Shown here: piece after piece, positions 10,569-25,237 of the stretch
How the letters are laid out: the number at the start of each line of letters is the position of its first letter
How positions within the stretch are numbered: position 1 is the stretch's first letter
Assembly (NCBI RefSeq): GCF_000002865.3
Contig: NW_001865060.1
Location: 589,290-653,289 of the forward strand
Length of the DNA: 64,000 nt
Source of the DNA: Monosiga brevicollis MX1
Taxonomy: Eukaryota; Opisthokonta; Choanoflagellata; Craspedida; Salpingoecidae
Reading direction: 5' to 3'
Translations under genes and position numbers: made by a program
Notes under the pieces: generated by a model
What the model saw: only the letters and a program-made list of their open reading frames with translations
Told to the model about the DNA's origin: nothing
Database searches by the model: none

Positions 10569-13202
10569 ATGATGAACCGAATGTTTCGCCGGCGTACGAT
10601 CCCGCTTCTGGACTTGCTCTATCCCAGTGGTCATCTTTGATTTTTCTTCTTGCTCATGCTTCCCCATCTTACCACGCGCGTCCAAGTAGGTTCATCCAAT
10701 CGGCGCGCTCCTGAGGCTGCTGCTGCTGCTGCCAGCGTGGACACGAATGCGGGCATCGATGCTGGGACTGATGTCAGCCCGAGCGCCTCATCTGAGCTTG
10801 AAGCTTCAGCCTCGGTAAGCTAACATGACTTGAAGCCGCCACTGTCTCAAGTCGATTCAACTCGACTACAAGCCAACTTCTGCCGCAACTTCATCCGTTC
10901 GTTCTGGATGCTTTCAGCAGTTGCAAGGCGTGGCCATTCTGGGCAGTGGCCACCTGAAGGGTTGTCCGCTTAAAGCCAACGCGTACATCAAGGTGCGGCA
11001 CACACCCGCACACACAGGCATGAGGCCTTGCCTCTCTCTTCCGCCAGACACAGACTTGGGCCCGTCATTTCTCGCTTTCTCTCCTTCTCTCTGCGTTTTT
11101 GCTTCACCGTCTTCACCGCTGACCACTCATATCCTGCTTCCGGTATCCTTTCCGACAGGCACTGGACTACACCCGCCCCGCCCGCCACAGCCATATTTGC
11201 CGTCAGCTTGAACAGGTGGCGTCATCTCATGATCCTCGCTTTTGATCCGTTTTGTTTCAGAGCTGGCACGTCCATGCCCCCGCCACCCATGTTGATGTTG
11301 TTTCGTCGCTCGTCGTGCCGCCCCAGCTCCTTCAATCCGAGGCGGCGTTGGCCTATTTTGCCCGCTATCTCCAGACCCGGGGAGCATCCATTCTCCTTCG
11401 CACCTACGGTGCCTTGCTCCGCCTTCAAAGTGTCCGTGCAGCTGGTGAGCATCATGGCAACAACCGCCAACCCCTTGAACCCGCCATCTCGCTACGCTTT
11501 TCGTCCCACTCAATCCTCGTCCTCGCTTATGCAGCACCAAAGGGTAGCAAGCCAAATGGTGAGCAGCTCATGCAGCGCTTGCAAGCTGTCCAGGATCTGT
11601 TCACAGATGAAGCCCTGGTCTCAAAGTTGAGCCTCCACATTGATGGCCCCCTGATTGAGAAGGTCTGTTCGGAGAGAGCTCTTTTGTACTACACCACGCA
11701 TGCTTGCAACCCACAGGTCTTGCCAGGGCCTGGAGCTCATGATCCATGTTGCGCATCCAGGCACGAGAAGCTACCGAACGCGGCCTCAAGAAGGCCGATG
11801 CCAAGACACTGCAGCCACTGACCGAGCTGACGCAGGCGACGGAAAAGCTTCTCACCTCGACGCACGTGCCCTCCTTTGTCCGATCAGAGCAGGTAGGGCA
11901 GTTGGATTGTCATGAAACCCCACCTTCTCAAAAATGAAAAACTGCCGTTTCGAAGAGAGGGCCCAGGCCCGGCAGTGCCTTTCAACGCCATTGTGCCCAG
12001 ACTTGTGGTCACGCTTGCACGATAACTCTTGATTTGTAGTTTGGGCAGCACGCTGTGAGTGTTTTAACGGCAGCCGACGTGAATGTCGAAGACGTGCTCT
12101 ACGATGAAGATGCTTTGATGGGCTTTATGCAATTCCTGGACGAGCAGGGTTGGTCTCGGCTGGGCCTCGTCGTCGTCAAAACCTGTTTCGACAACTCGCT
12201 GGCTCACAGCCTCACAATTTGAACCATGACCAATAGGCGCTGGGCTTCTCGTTCAGTTTTGGTTGCTGGCGGACAACTTTGCCAGCACGTTTGACGAGGT
12301 ATCCTCCAAGCAACGCTCGGATGATGCGCTCGGTATCTATAACCGCTTTCTCTCGATGGAGGCCCCCGAGCCCCTCGGCGTCGATGAGAGCACCCGCGTG
12401 GCAGTGGAAGCCAGTATTTGCCGCGAAGACGGCATCCAGGCCTCGTGCTTTGCCGCCGTGGAACACCTGTGCTACACAGCGCTGCGCCTGCATTTCTTTC
12501 CGCGCTTCAAGCTGTCTGACATTTACATGCGCTTGATCAAGGACTTTATGGCTCGCCAAGCTGAGCCGGCGGCGGGCTCGGTACCCGCTGAGGGTGTCGA
12601 TGACGTAAGCGTGGCGCCCGAGGGCGAGGACACGGCTCTGAAAAATAGCAACAAGTATAGCCATGGCATATATACGCTAGGTACCATTACGGAATGGGGC
12701 GAGTTTCTGCGCGATGCCGAGGTGGCCGAAGAGCCTTCCATGCAGCTCGACACGGCTCGTACGTTTGATCTCGAGTCCCAAGTGTAGCTTGCAACCATGT
12801 TGCTTTTTCATGCTGTCCTTTGCGACGGTGGCAACCGCGTGGAGTCTCGTTCAAGCCATCGTCCTAGCGCGTGCTGATACATACGGGGCTTTGACACTGG
12901 TCTGCTAGGTATCCCCGTCGCCTCGCGCATGCAAAAAGCATTGGGCCGAGACTTGCATGAGGAGATGCTTGTTGCTCTCCAGGTGGGTGTGGCCGCATGG
13001 ATGTTCACGTCTTGCCTTGCATGTGTTGGATGGTAGAGCCAACGCTGAATACCATTTGTATTTGCTCCTGTGCCAATAGGTGTCACGCATGGTCATTAAT
13101 GAGGTGTTGCGGGAAATGGAGGAGCGCGGTACACTTTACATGCCGCCCCTCGATATCCAGGGTCCAGGAGCTACGACGACGACAGCAGAGTCGGTCGCGT
13201 AG
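10569..13202 (+). CDS. AKAP10: AKAP10-like RGS-domain protein (D-AKAP2)
   Basis: Eleven exons (10569-10629, 10690-10814, 10921-10992, 11159-11215, 11261-11444, 11535-11662, 11761-11892, 12040-12148, 12237-12758, 12909-12982, 13080-13202) encode 528 residues. The best-preserved part is an RGS domain running from about VLYDEDALMGFMQFLDEQG through LVQFWLLADNF to IYNRFLSMEAPEPLG, SICREDG and FFPRFKLSDIYMRLIKD, the pattern of the second RGS domain of AKAP10. An upstream segment (SLVVPPQLLQSEAALAYFARYL) may be a remnant of the first RGS domain. Near the C-terminus, LVALQVSRMVINEVLREM is an amphipathic helix where animal AKAP10 binds PKA regulatory subunits. No PDZ-ligand tail is obvious. The first exon is less certain. 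Confidence 0.82.
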
Positions 13203-14318
13203 GCGTGTTCAGCTTGCCCCGGCCATTGTTGATGAGGTGCTTCCCCAGCACAACGGCTACCACCATGTTCTTGGGCAGTCTGCCGCGTGGTGGTTAGAGA
13301 TAGGATTTTGCCTGTAACTTCTTTTTTTCTTCTTCTTCGTGTCCTTACTTGTCCTGGCTAATCTTCGATTTGGAATTCGTTTGTCTTGGATCTTCCAAAC
13401 GCGCGGTCGTCTGCTGCGTTGGTTCAGTCAATTTTGCGTCAATAGTTGACTCGGAGTTGTCCTGTGGGCCTTTACTAGCTGCCTGGAAATGTGCTTCTTG
13501 CTTCCATGGTTTCATGGTTGCAGCCTTGTTCTAATTAGTCTGGCCCCCTTCATTGCTATTGCTATTCCTGCCCGATGCCCCTTGTTCTGCCTTTTTTGCT
13601 GAGCAAGCGTGCCCAATCCTTGCCCTCTGACGCCTCTGCTACCTCAGTCGTTCACAACTGGCTTCTGCTGCTCGCTCCTTTTCCGAAATTTGTTTTCGGG
13701 CGTGCCTACCGACTTGACTGTGGAGTTGAGGTGCACACGTCGAAAAGCGCAAAATTTTTTTAAAAGCCTTCGACTCAAGCAATCCCTTGAAAGATCAACC
13801 AGTACACTAGATCACACTATGAAGTCCTAAAGTATAACACATCATTACACTTTCACAGGTCAGTGGCTTCAACGTGCGTGTGTGTTGAGAGAGAGAGAGA
13901 GAGAGAGAGGCAGAAGAAGAAAATGAAACAAGACGACGGCCTCAAATGGCAGCGTCCCGTGTCGGGGTGGCCCTTGGGGTTTTTGATGCCGGGTGCATTG
14001 ATTGTTGGGAGGATGACTGTGGAGACAGGTCTGAGGGTGGCGTCAAATGGTCAGGGGCGGTGGATTTTATGGCGGGATGTGGTCTCTTCAGATGGGGGAG
14101 GAGGGCTCGCCAGTTGCTGCGAGCTTCAGCGCCCTCTGAGTGGCGCTGTCCATGGGGGCGCGTCGTCGAGTCCTTGGCATGCTTGCTCATTGGCGGCTTG
14201 CTGGTCTGATCGCAGTGTCTTTTGCAGAGCCATTCGTTTGCCTTGAGCCTGTTTTCGCGTGCCACAAGCTTTGAATTTTGAAGGGTCGACTCGAAGAAGA
14301 CAAACCAACAACGCCAAC
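13203..14318. other. intergenic region
   Basis: Between the AKAP10-like gene and Tim13, both on plus. It is T-rich just after the AKAP10 stop, with a short perfect GA run at about 13888-13908. The ORFs at 13575-13830 and 13863-14424 have no domain or exon character. Confidence 0.5.
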
Positions 14319-15058
14319 ATGAGCTACGGTGGTTATGGCTCCTCGAGCTATGGCAGCTCTTCGTCAAGCAGCTTTGGCGGTTCTTCGGGTGGCAGCTATG
14401 GCAATGATGACTTTGGTGGCCCAAGCGGTGCTAGCCAAGGTTTGACCCCCCAGCAGCGCTCCCAGGTCATGCAGCAGGTGTGTCACGGCCGCGAGTCCCT
14501 GACCGTTTTTCTTGGACACTTTGGGTTGCATGGGCAGTGTTGCTAGAACACTCACGCTGGCTTGCCGCTGCCAATGGCTCTTCACCACAGGTGTCCCAGC
14601 AGGTGCAAATGTCTCAGTTCTCCGAAATCCTGCAGGTATGGCTCGAACCAAAGTCACTTTCACTTTGTGTCTGGCTGGTCCTGTCCTGCCTTCGACCAAC
14701 ACCGGCCGGACGCGTCCCATCTGTTGGTGTGAAGCCAAGGGGTTTCTTCTGTACGACGTGGCGCTCATCGTTGGGGTGTGGTTTGTAGAAAATGTCTCAC
14801 ACTTGCTTTGAGAAGTGCGTGCCCAAGCCAGGCACTTCCCTCAGCAGCTCGGAATCGGTGCGTCGCGCCCTGGGGTATTTGCAGGCTGGGATGTGCGAAG
14901 CTGGCGTAGAATGCGCAGCATGCGTCAGGGCTTACCACAAATCCTGCGCGTGCAATCTGGTCTTATAGGGATGCATCACCAAGTGTGCCGACCGATTCTT
15001 GGAGTCGCTCAACGTGGTGTCGCAAACCTATGTCCAGCGCCTTCAGTCGTCCCAATAA
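14319..15058 (+). CDS. TIMM13: mitochondrial import inner membrane translocase subunit Tim13
   Basis: Small Tim chaperone of the mitochondrial intermembrane space, working with Tim8 to escort membrane proteins. Four exons (14319-14477, 14591-14635, 14789-14857, 14969-15058) give 120 residues. The twin CX3C signature is complete: CFEKC followed by KPGTSL, then CITKCADRF, spanning the exon 3-4 junction; after it comes VVSQTYVQRLQ. The N-terminus is an unusually long Gly/Ser/Tyr-rich leader of about 35 residues (repeats like YGGYGSSSYGSS). An in-frame ATG at 14259 could extend it by 20 residues. The TAA stop overlaps an AATAAA at 15054-15059. Confidence 0.92.
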
Positions 15059-16084
15059 ATTCCGACTCTGGTAGCCTCTCTCTTGGTCTCCTCCCCCATT
15101 CTTTCTTGCCCTTTTCCCACGTCCTCATCTCAAATCAACAACACGAAAGCGAAGCAGGCACTGTATACACGCCGACCGCCCACATCTGTGTCTATCGCTC
15201 CTTTCTTGCCACAGTGCCTTTGTCCATGACATGAAGACACCACACCATTCAAACCAGTACAAGCGGTATTTGTTATTCCTCAGACCTGCTCCCCCTTTTT
15301 GGAACTCGCACACACACACTTCATCATCATTATCATCAGCAGCATCACACAGCATGGTCCTCGGCACTCCATGTGAGACAACAAGACAGAAATACAGAGA
15401 GCAGGACTTTGAAGAGAGAGGAGAGAGGAGAGAGGAGAGAGGAGAGGAGAGAGACAGGAGAGAGGAGAGGAGAGAGTGGAGAGAGTGGAGAGAGTGGAGA
15501 GGAGAGGAGAGAGTGGAGAGAGTGGAGAGAGGAGGAGAGATACAGAGAAAGAAGTCCGATCGAGAGAGACAAACACTCAAAAACAGAGAGAGAGAGAGAG
15601 AATTCAAGAGAGAGTGCGAGAGAGAGAGAGAGAGAGAGAGAGAGTTCGAGAGAGAGAGAGTTCGAGAGAGAGAGAGAGAGAGAGTTTCAAGAAACAAGTG
15701 TGGTGGATTTTTCTCTTTTTCGGCAACATTTTTTAGTTTTTCTTTCGAGGGTACTTGATCGCTTGTGAGGGGATGATGGATGGCAGCGCATGACGGGGGC
15801 TGCGGGGGTGGTAGAGGATGTAAAAGCGGGTTGATTGGGGTATATTGAGGCTGGTCGGGGTCAAAGGGCGTCGATACGAGGTCAGGGGGCTAGTGCTGCA
15901 TTTGGTTCAGGGCTGGGGGAGTGGAGCGATCATCGCTGTTGTGATGGCAGACCCTTACTTGTTCCTCGTTGGCATGCTGGAAAGCCAACTCGAGAGATCT
16001 ACAGTATGTCTGGCTAACCTTGTGGGACTGTTGTGTTCTTGCTTTACAGGCCACGGGTAAAATCCATGCTTAGCGCCCGCCACC
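15059..16084. other. intergenic region with large GA minisatellite
   Basis: Between Tim13 and GALK2 (both plus). Most of it is the purine tract listed next. The flanks hold no exon I can support; upstream in-frame ATGs of GALK2 at about 15835-15950 lie in ordinary-looking non-coding DNA. Confidence 0.5.
15408..15691. repeat. GA-rich compound mini/microsatellite
   Basis: About 280 bp on the plus strand made of GAGAGG, GAGAGTGGA and GAGAGTTC units grading into perfect GA runs. It yields long Arg/Glu-rich or Ser/Leu-rich ORFs on both strands; these are artefacts of the repeat. Confidence 0.92.
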
Positions 16085-19421
<3,337 letters not shown>

Positions 19422-19897
19422 CTGTGTTCGAGCTGTAGGGTTCGCGCGTCAAGGGCGCACTCTTTGCAACAGAGCCCGCACAAGGGGCCTTTTATGTTCG
19501 GCTGTAGTCTTGTGTGTCCGAGTCTTTGTTCAAAATCTTTTATGCGCGTTGAGTGGTCGAGTGTTTGGCTGGAACGATGTGATGGTTTGGTGCTGATGTC
19601 CGAATGTTTCCACGGGCTTTGCCGTGCCTCTGCTGTAATTTGCAATAACACCCACCCACCGCTTTGAGTGACTGGTTTTTCTTTTTCGTTTCTTTTCGTT
19701 TCTTTTCTTTTTCTTTTGGTTATCGTGATGTGTCTTCATCATCATTCATTTAGAAGATTCACAATCAAATTTAGTTGATTGAGGTGGCCATTAGAACTAA
19801 ACGGAAAGCGTACAACCAGGCCTGACCGGGGCCAGGGGAACACGCAACATATCAACAAGGAAGCTGTCGAGTCGCACGCGGCAGCATTGGGCACCAA
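19422..19897. other. convergent intergenic region
   Basis: 3' flanks of the GALK2-like gene (+) and the sorting nexin (-). It has a pyrimidine-rich stretch near 19677-19720 and no coding signal. Confidence 0.5.
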
Positions 19898-22800
19898 TCA
19901 AGGGTTCTCTGCTTCAAGAGCGGCCTCCAGGCTGCCGATGCACTCGCTCCACATATCGCACACCTTCTCATGCCGTTGGCGCTCTAGCGCAGCCCAGTGC
20001 TGCAGGCGTGATCGAATATCTCGATCTTTGTCTTCTTCAAATCTGCAGAATAAAGTATGAATAAGCACGAGCTGCACAGGACCCACGGGGCGCTTGGGAT
20101 ACAGCGTGAGAGAGCGGCAGCCTACTTGGTGTACTGCGCAATAACATGGCCGTCAATCTTTGTACTTTCGGTCCAAGCCCGTTCAGTTTGTGTGTGCAAC
20201 TATGATCAGGTAATGAAGTCTGTGAGAAAGCATTGGGCCAGAGAGCAGGGGCACCAATGGAATGGGAGCATGCCGAAACTCTGTGGCGGTGAAGGAAATG
20301 CCTGACCTGATCGACTTGCTCTTGCAACTGTTCAACACGCTCCTGCTTGACTTGCTCGGGCGACTTTTGGCTGGGGTTAGAAGGAGAAAGAACAGTCAGG
20401 CTTTGCCAAAAGGCATTGATATGCAGCCTCACGCGCTTGGTATTTCAACAGCCAGCAAGATGCTGGGTGAGAAGGAAGCTCGAACCTGAACATGACAGAG
20501 AAGGAAGAGGGTTTGGTCGAAGGTTCCTTCTCCCTGGCCAATTCTTGAGTGCGCTGCTCAAGCTCGACGGCAATATCGTCATGATGGGCTTGCATGACCT
20601 CCCGGTATCGCAGCGTCTGCATGACAGCGGCGGGATACTCGAGATAATCTTGCAGCGGTTCGACGACTTCTGCCTTGATGATTTTGAGAGTGGCCATGCT
20701 CTCGGTTTTGGTGCCCGATAGGGCTTGCTGCTCCAAAACAAGCCGAAAAAGACAACATGAAAGAAAGTGGGGAAGGGGATGAAGACGCAAGAACAATGAT
20801 GCAAAGAAAAAAAAAAGGGGGGGGCGGGGGGGGGGGGGGGGGGGGCCCCCCCCCCCNNNNNNNNNNNNNNNNNNNNNNNNNNNNNNNNNNNNNNNNNNNN
20901 NNNNNNGACCAAAAGGCTTTGGGTATGCACAAACAAATCATAGGGCAACAAACGAACCGCAAGGCATTCAACGACAGTCTTCAGCTCTGGATCACTCTCA
21001 CGCATAGCCTCAAATCCGACGGCCAGCTCGCCCATGCTCCTGCACCAACGGAGAAAGGATGAGGGCGACACATTTTCATATGCATCACACTGGTGCAAAA
21101 GGTTTGGAGGCTGGATGCTAGAAGATGGTGGTGAGGAGCAAGGCCCATGACGCACTGCATGGCATTGGCTGTGGCCAGGCTGTAGTCTTGCAAAGCAGCC
21201 GAAACGCCCTTCATCTACACCAGCGATCAATGAGCGGGTGAGCATCGGTGTAAAGACGAGTCGAACGTGCAGGTGCAAAACGTGCCTTGGTGCCAAGGTC
21301 TTCGACGTAATCTTCCATAGCCAAGAATCGAGCTGGGATCTCACGGGTCACCGACTAAAGGCCAGAAGCATGCAGGGTGAAATTGCGAAGGCTAACAACC
21401 CCCTCCCTCCTAAAAAAAACAAAAACAAAAGCAAAAACAAAACAAAAGCAAACACAACAAAAACCACAGAGCGGTTCATGATCACCTACCCTAGAGACCA
21501 TTGAATTGATGGATTCGCGGAGTTTGTCCATGCCGCGACGTTCCTTTTCCTTCTGAAACGTCATAAGCTCATGTGAACGCAGGGTCAAGAAGGCCCTGGA
21601 CGCATGCGTGCACGACACATATTCATGGTGAGCAATAAAAACAAAAAGCAGGCTCACGAGGTCGTTTTGCATGGACGTACACAACGCTATCGTCTTGACT
21701 TAACACAGGATGACCAACGACGCGCATCAAGAAGCTAAGCAATCATGCATGCACGTGCAAAAAAAGGAAAAACAAAAGCGGTGAGTGGCAGGAATTGGCC
21801 GTGTGCAGGTAAAGGGCGAATGCAACTGGGCTTGGCTAGCGCAAGAGTTGGTATGAAATAATGACCGTACCGCTCCAGGCCATGGCGGCGAGTTTCCAAG
21901 AACGCGGGGTCAAACTTGTTCAAGGTGGTGTTGTGTTTGGGCGGTAGAGGCTAGGGATAGAGGTGAGACAAAGGAACTGAGTTGTGCTGTGATGATGAGA
22001 GGTGAGTGATGAACACATACTGGGATGATGTAGCCTCGTTGTTGGAAGCACATTTGTTCGCGCAACCACTGCACTCGGGTGATATTTGAGAAAAAAGAAA
22101 AGCCATGGCCAGATGGGCGGGTCGAGGTACAATGCAGTGAGAAGACATGGCCCATGTGTGAAGCAAGAGCAAGGTCAAGCGCGTCAGTACAGGCATGGTA
22201 CGCATTCACAAACCACAAAGTGATTGTAGCGTCGATGAACGTCAAAGGCTGAGCCAGGAAAATGTGTCCGTGAGGTCTATCGGAGCACAAGAGTCAAGTG
22301 AGACAGATGCGGGGTACGATATAAAGTTTCGGGGTGGCTGTGATGAATACCTTGGTCGTCACGGTGTAGACCACGTGTCCATCTGTAAAGGATTGAGCAG
22401 GCACAGGGAAGGGGTTCTCATTTGAGGTGCACGTAGACAGAGGAAGCGGGCAGGGTGTTGGGCAATGAGGCTGCAGGGAATGAGACAAACCATGTTTGAG
22501 AGGCGTGTGTACGGAGATTTCAATGTCTTCAGCTTCGATGGCAGGGGTTGGCATTGGCTGGTGGGCCAGGCGCACGGCCGAGAGCGGGGCATGGGCATTG
22601 GCCTACATGCCAACCATCGATAGGTGAGTGGTTCAGCGCAGAAAAGCTCGGCCTAACCAATGGGTGCTTTGCCATGTGGAATTGATCACTGAGCAGCCTT
22701 GGGCCAGTTAAAAGCATGGTAATGGTGGCGGAGAGTGGGAATGGGAAGCGATCGCCCCGATCGACAGCGCAATCACAACAAGACACGCCATCGAAGGACT

Positions 22801-23206
22801 GGGGGTCAAGGGATGGGTCAGAGAGTAGAAAGCAAAACACGCAGCCGGCCACTCTCAAGCAAACGGTAGAAACAACATGACCGCGCTCAAAGTTGGCATC
22901 ACACAGGCCCAGCGCACCAAACCCAGGCAGAAAGGTGGGGGGGAGGGAGTGTCCGGGTGGCAGGGAGTGAGGAGGGGGGCTCCAGAAACATACCTTCATG
23001 CTGTTATCGTCAGTCAATCCTGACACATCGTCTCTTTGCTCACTGTTCAGGCCGGGCAGTGCACGAGCATCGTGCGCACCATCACTGCTTCCCCTTTGAC
23101 CCCGCCCGTCTTTCTGTTCCGAACGCACCGCGGCCGAGCCCGCCTGGGGACTGTCCGGCAAGCGCGTCGCCGCCGCCGCCACATCGTGATCGACCTCAGC
23201 CATCAT
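19898..23206 (-). CDS. PX-BAR sorting nexin (SNX7/SNX30-like, Atg20/SNX4 family), interrupted by an N gap
   Basis: Endosomal membrane-binding protein. Exons: 23206-22994, 22602-22491, 22382-22351, 22276-22217, 22068-22021, 21950-21871, 21734-21681, 21595-21490, 21354-21286, 21214-21156, 21039 into the gap, then 20727-20486, 20370-20307, 20199-20126, 20042-19898. The PX domain reads EDIEISV, VVYTVTTKTSR, FDVHRRYNHF (phosphoinositide Arg-Arg-Tyr), RGYIIPPLP and NKFDPAFLETRRHGLERF. The BAR half contains YVEDLGTK, SMGELAVGFEAM, EVVEPLQDYLEY and a charged C-terminus (EEDKDRDIRSRL). The order and the TSR after VTTK match SNX7/30 best. The N-terminus of about 70 residues is acidic and variable. The end of exon 11 is missing in 20857-20906. 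Exon 9 seems to end in a GC rather than a GT donor. Confidence 0.88.
20857..20906. other. assembly gap (50 N)
   Basis: Exactly 50 N, preceded by a G/C homopolymer stretch (20817-20856) that looks like poor sequence. It removes the 3' end of exon 11 of the sorting nexin and its donor site. Confidence 0.98.
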
Positions 23207-23865
23207 CTCGACGATCTTGATCTCACTGCCTTCGTCAACTGTAATGCTTTTTGTCAGATTATTTAAAGAGATGGTGACTGTTTTCGTATACTGGCTGCTT
23301 GCGCTTTTTCTGCTACAATCCAAGCGACGGGTTGCCTTGCCTGCCTGACTTGGCCTTTGTCGTTGAGAACCTGCTGCAGAAAGACCCGAGCACGCACTCC
23401 CTCAAGGCCCAAGGGGTCTCAATGCCAAGGATGCCAACGGTGCCCCGGCAATGGTATCCTTTCAGGCCACCACGTGCGTTTTCGGATTCACATGGACTCT
23501 GCAGTTGGCACACGTGATTGATGATGCTTTCAAGGGCCACGGCCTATTTTTAGGAAGAGTGCAATCAACCAAGCGCGTCATGTGTGTGTGTAGTGGATGT
23601 GCATTTTTCGCTTTGGTACCGACTGGCGTAGCAGTGCCCTTCCCTCCCTCTTCCTCTTCCTCTCCCTCTCCCTTCCCCCTCTTCCCCCTCTTCTCTCTCT
23701 CTCTCTCTCTCTTGGGCCGTTGCTTGCGCTTCTCTTGTTTTTTTTTTTTTTTAACTTTTGATTCGGATCCTTCCGATCTGTTGATTCAAAGCAAACTCAC
23801 TCGATGTCGCTCCCCCTTTGATCGAACGGATTGCGTGCCCTAGAGAACAACGCGACTCGATCAAG
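23207..23865. other. divergent intergenic region
   Basis: Shared 5' region of the sorting nexin (-) and the secreted-protein gene (+). It carries a pyrimidine tract (TCTTCC/CCCTC grading into a CT run, about 23641-23712) and an oligo-T run near 23740. Confidence 0.5.
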
Positions 23866-24457
23866 ATGACCAGTGTCATGCGAACCGTCTTGCCCCTGCT
23901 GCTGCTGGTGGCTACCGCGCAGGCCTACTTTACCGCCAACATTTTTGTGGTCAACCTGCTCAACGACACTATGGAGTTTATGGACTGCGCCGTCTCGGTC
24001 AACGGCACCCTGCCAATCACGCCCGACTCGATCTTGCCACAAAAGGTGAGGGAGAAAGCTTGCCAACACAGTTATGCACACGATTGCGTTTTTATTGCGT
24101 GATGTTTTAGGCTCTGCTCTGCGCTGATGACGCGCGTGCTTGTAGGTGACGCGCTTCTATGTCAACACAACCGAGTCCCGTGAAGATGTGGCTGGCTACT
24201 GCTGGTGGCATGCCCCCCGTTACGGAATCTGCGATCCCCTCTTCCTGCCGGCTCCCGTCAGGTCCTGCCCCTACATCGGCTGGCAGCGCACCGTGATCGC
24301 GGGCCAGGAAGACATTGATTTCGAAGTAAAAACCCCTGGCTACATGGGCATTGGTGATTTGACCATCACCAAGCGCATCGGGCACTTGTCCAAGATCTAC
24401 TGCTTTTGTGATCCCGACGTCTATCCCGACTGCCAGCAAGCCTGTGCTGACCTTTAA
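23866..24457 (+). CDS. small secreted cysteine-containing protein, family not recognised
   Basis: Two exons (23866-24045 and 24146-24457) with a GTGAGG donor and TTGTAG acceptor, phase 0, encode 163 residues. It begins with a clear signal peptide (MRTVLPLLLLVATAQA) and has no further membrane segment, so it should be secreted or vacuolar. About 10 cysteines lie in the mature part, clustered in GYCWWHAPRYGIC, RSCPYIGWQ and a C-terminal IYCFCDPDVYPDCQQAC that ends the protein, which suggests several disulphides. Two potential N-glycosylation sites (NDT, NGT) precede them. An in-frame ATG at 23818 lies upstream, but the chosen start gives the better signal peptide. I recognise no domain. Confidence 0.75.
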
Positions 24458-24814
24458 GGCGTGCCACGCTCTTGTCTCGCCCCCTTCGGCACTAAGCATT
24501 TATCAAGTACCCGAACGTGTTGTGATTGTGTCTTTGAATCCGCCCGCGCTCGAGATTATTGATAATCATGATGGCATACTTCTACATTTTCCCGTCAATT
24601 CCCGTCGGCTCTTCCAGAGTTGAACAGCAAAAACCATATCCCTCGAATATTGGTTGATTGACATGTACTTCTAAAAGGCATGTGTGTCAAAAAAAATGGG
24701 CGCAAGCAGATAGAACAGCAAGGCCCACTAAGTCGAAAAGACAAAACCCAAACATTTTGGCGTTGAACGAATGATGATCCAGCGTTCTTTTTGGCTCGCG
24801 TTTTTTCCTGGAAT

Positions 24815-25237
24815 ATGCTCAATGCTGTAGCCAAGAAAGATGGGGTCCCAGTACCTTTGCCACATAGAGCAAGCGCAAGAGAGCATCGCCTAATCGATGC
24901 CATCAATGGTTTGAATGCTCCAGATGATGAGCAGAAGGACTTGCTTCAGCAGCTCGTGGCCCGTTTGCACGATGGATGGTGCGACCTGTGGGGAGAAGGT
25001 CAAGACCAGGCCAAGTCCCAACCTTCCCTGGAGCAGGTTTTCGCAAATCCAGCCTGGCAGCTTTCTTGCCCTGGCCATGCGGTGCGCAAATGGATTTCTT
25101 GCGCCTTTGGGATCAAGATGGATGAAGTGCAACGCAAGTTTGGTCTTGGGATGCCCCCATTGCCATTCAGCCGTTGCTGTAGGTACGCGACGCAAGCCTC
25201 AGCATTCTGTTGCTTGTGCCCCGTCCATGAGGCGTGA
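24815..25237 (+). CDS. possible hypothetical protein, convergent with the F-box gene
   Basis: An ATG-initiated open frame (about 140 codons if unspliced) on plus. Codon choice looks like coding sequence and the product is mixed-charge and helical, for example APDDEQKDLLQQLVARLHDG. A usable donor (AG/GTACGC at 25182) would leave a 122-codon exon. It is antisense to, and slightly overlaps, the end of the F-box/zinc-finger gene at 25199. The opposite strand is also open over 24890-25195 but reads less like protein. I recognise no family; it could be chance. Confidence 0.3.
   Translation: MLNAVAKKDGVPVPLPHRASAREHRLIDAINGLNAPDDEQKDLLQQLVARLHDGWCDLWGEGQDQAKSQPSLEQVFANPAWQLSCPGHAVRKWISCAFGIKMDEVQRKFGLGMPPLPFSRCCRYATQASAFCCLCPVHEA

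Noticed and set aside
13575-13830. Short ORFs after AKAP10 as an extra gene
   Set aside because: AT-rich, no start context, no domain, and overlapping frames of similar length.
15231-15768. Arg/Glu-rich plus-strand and Ser/Leu-rich minus-strand ORFs
   Set aside because: Produced by the GA minisatellite; no splice structure, no domain, and outside neighbouring gene models.
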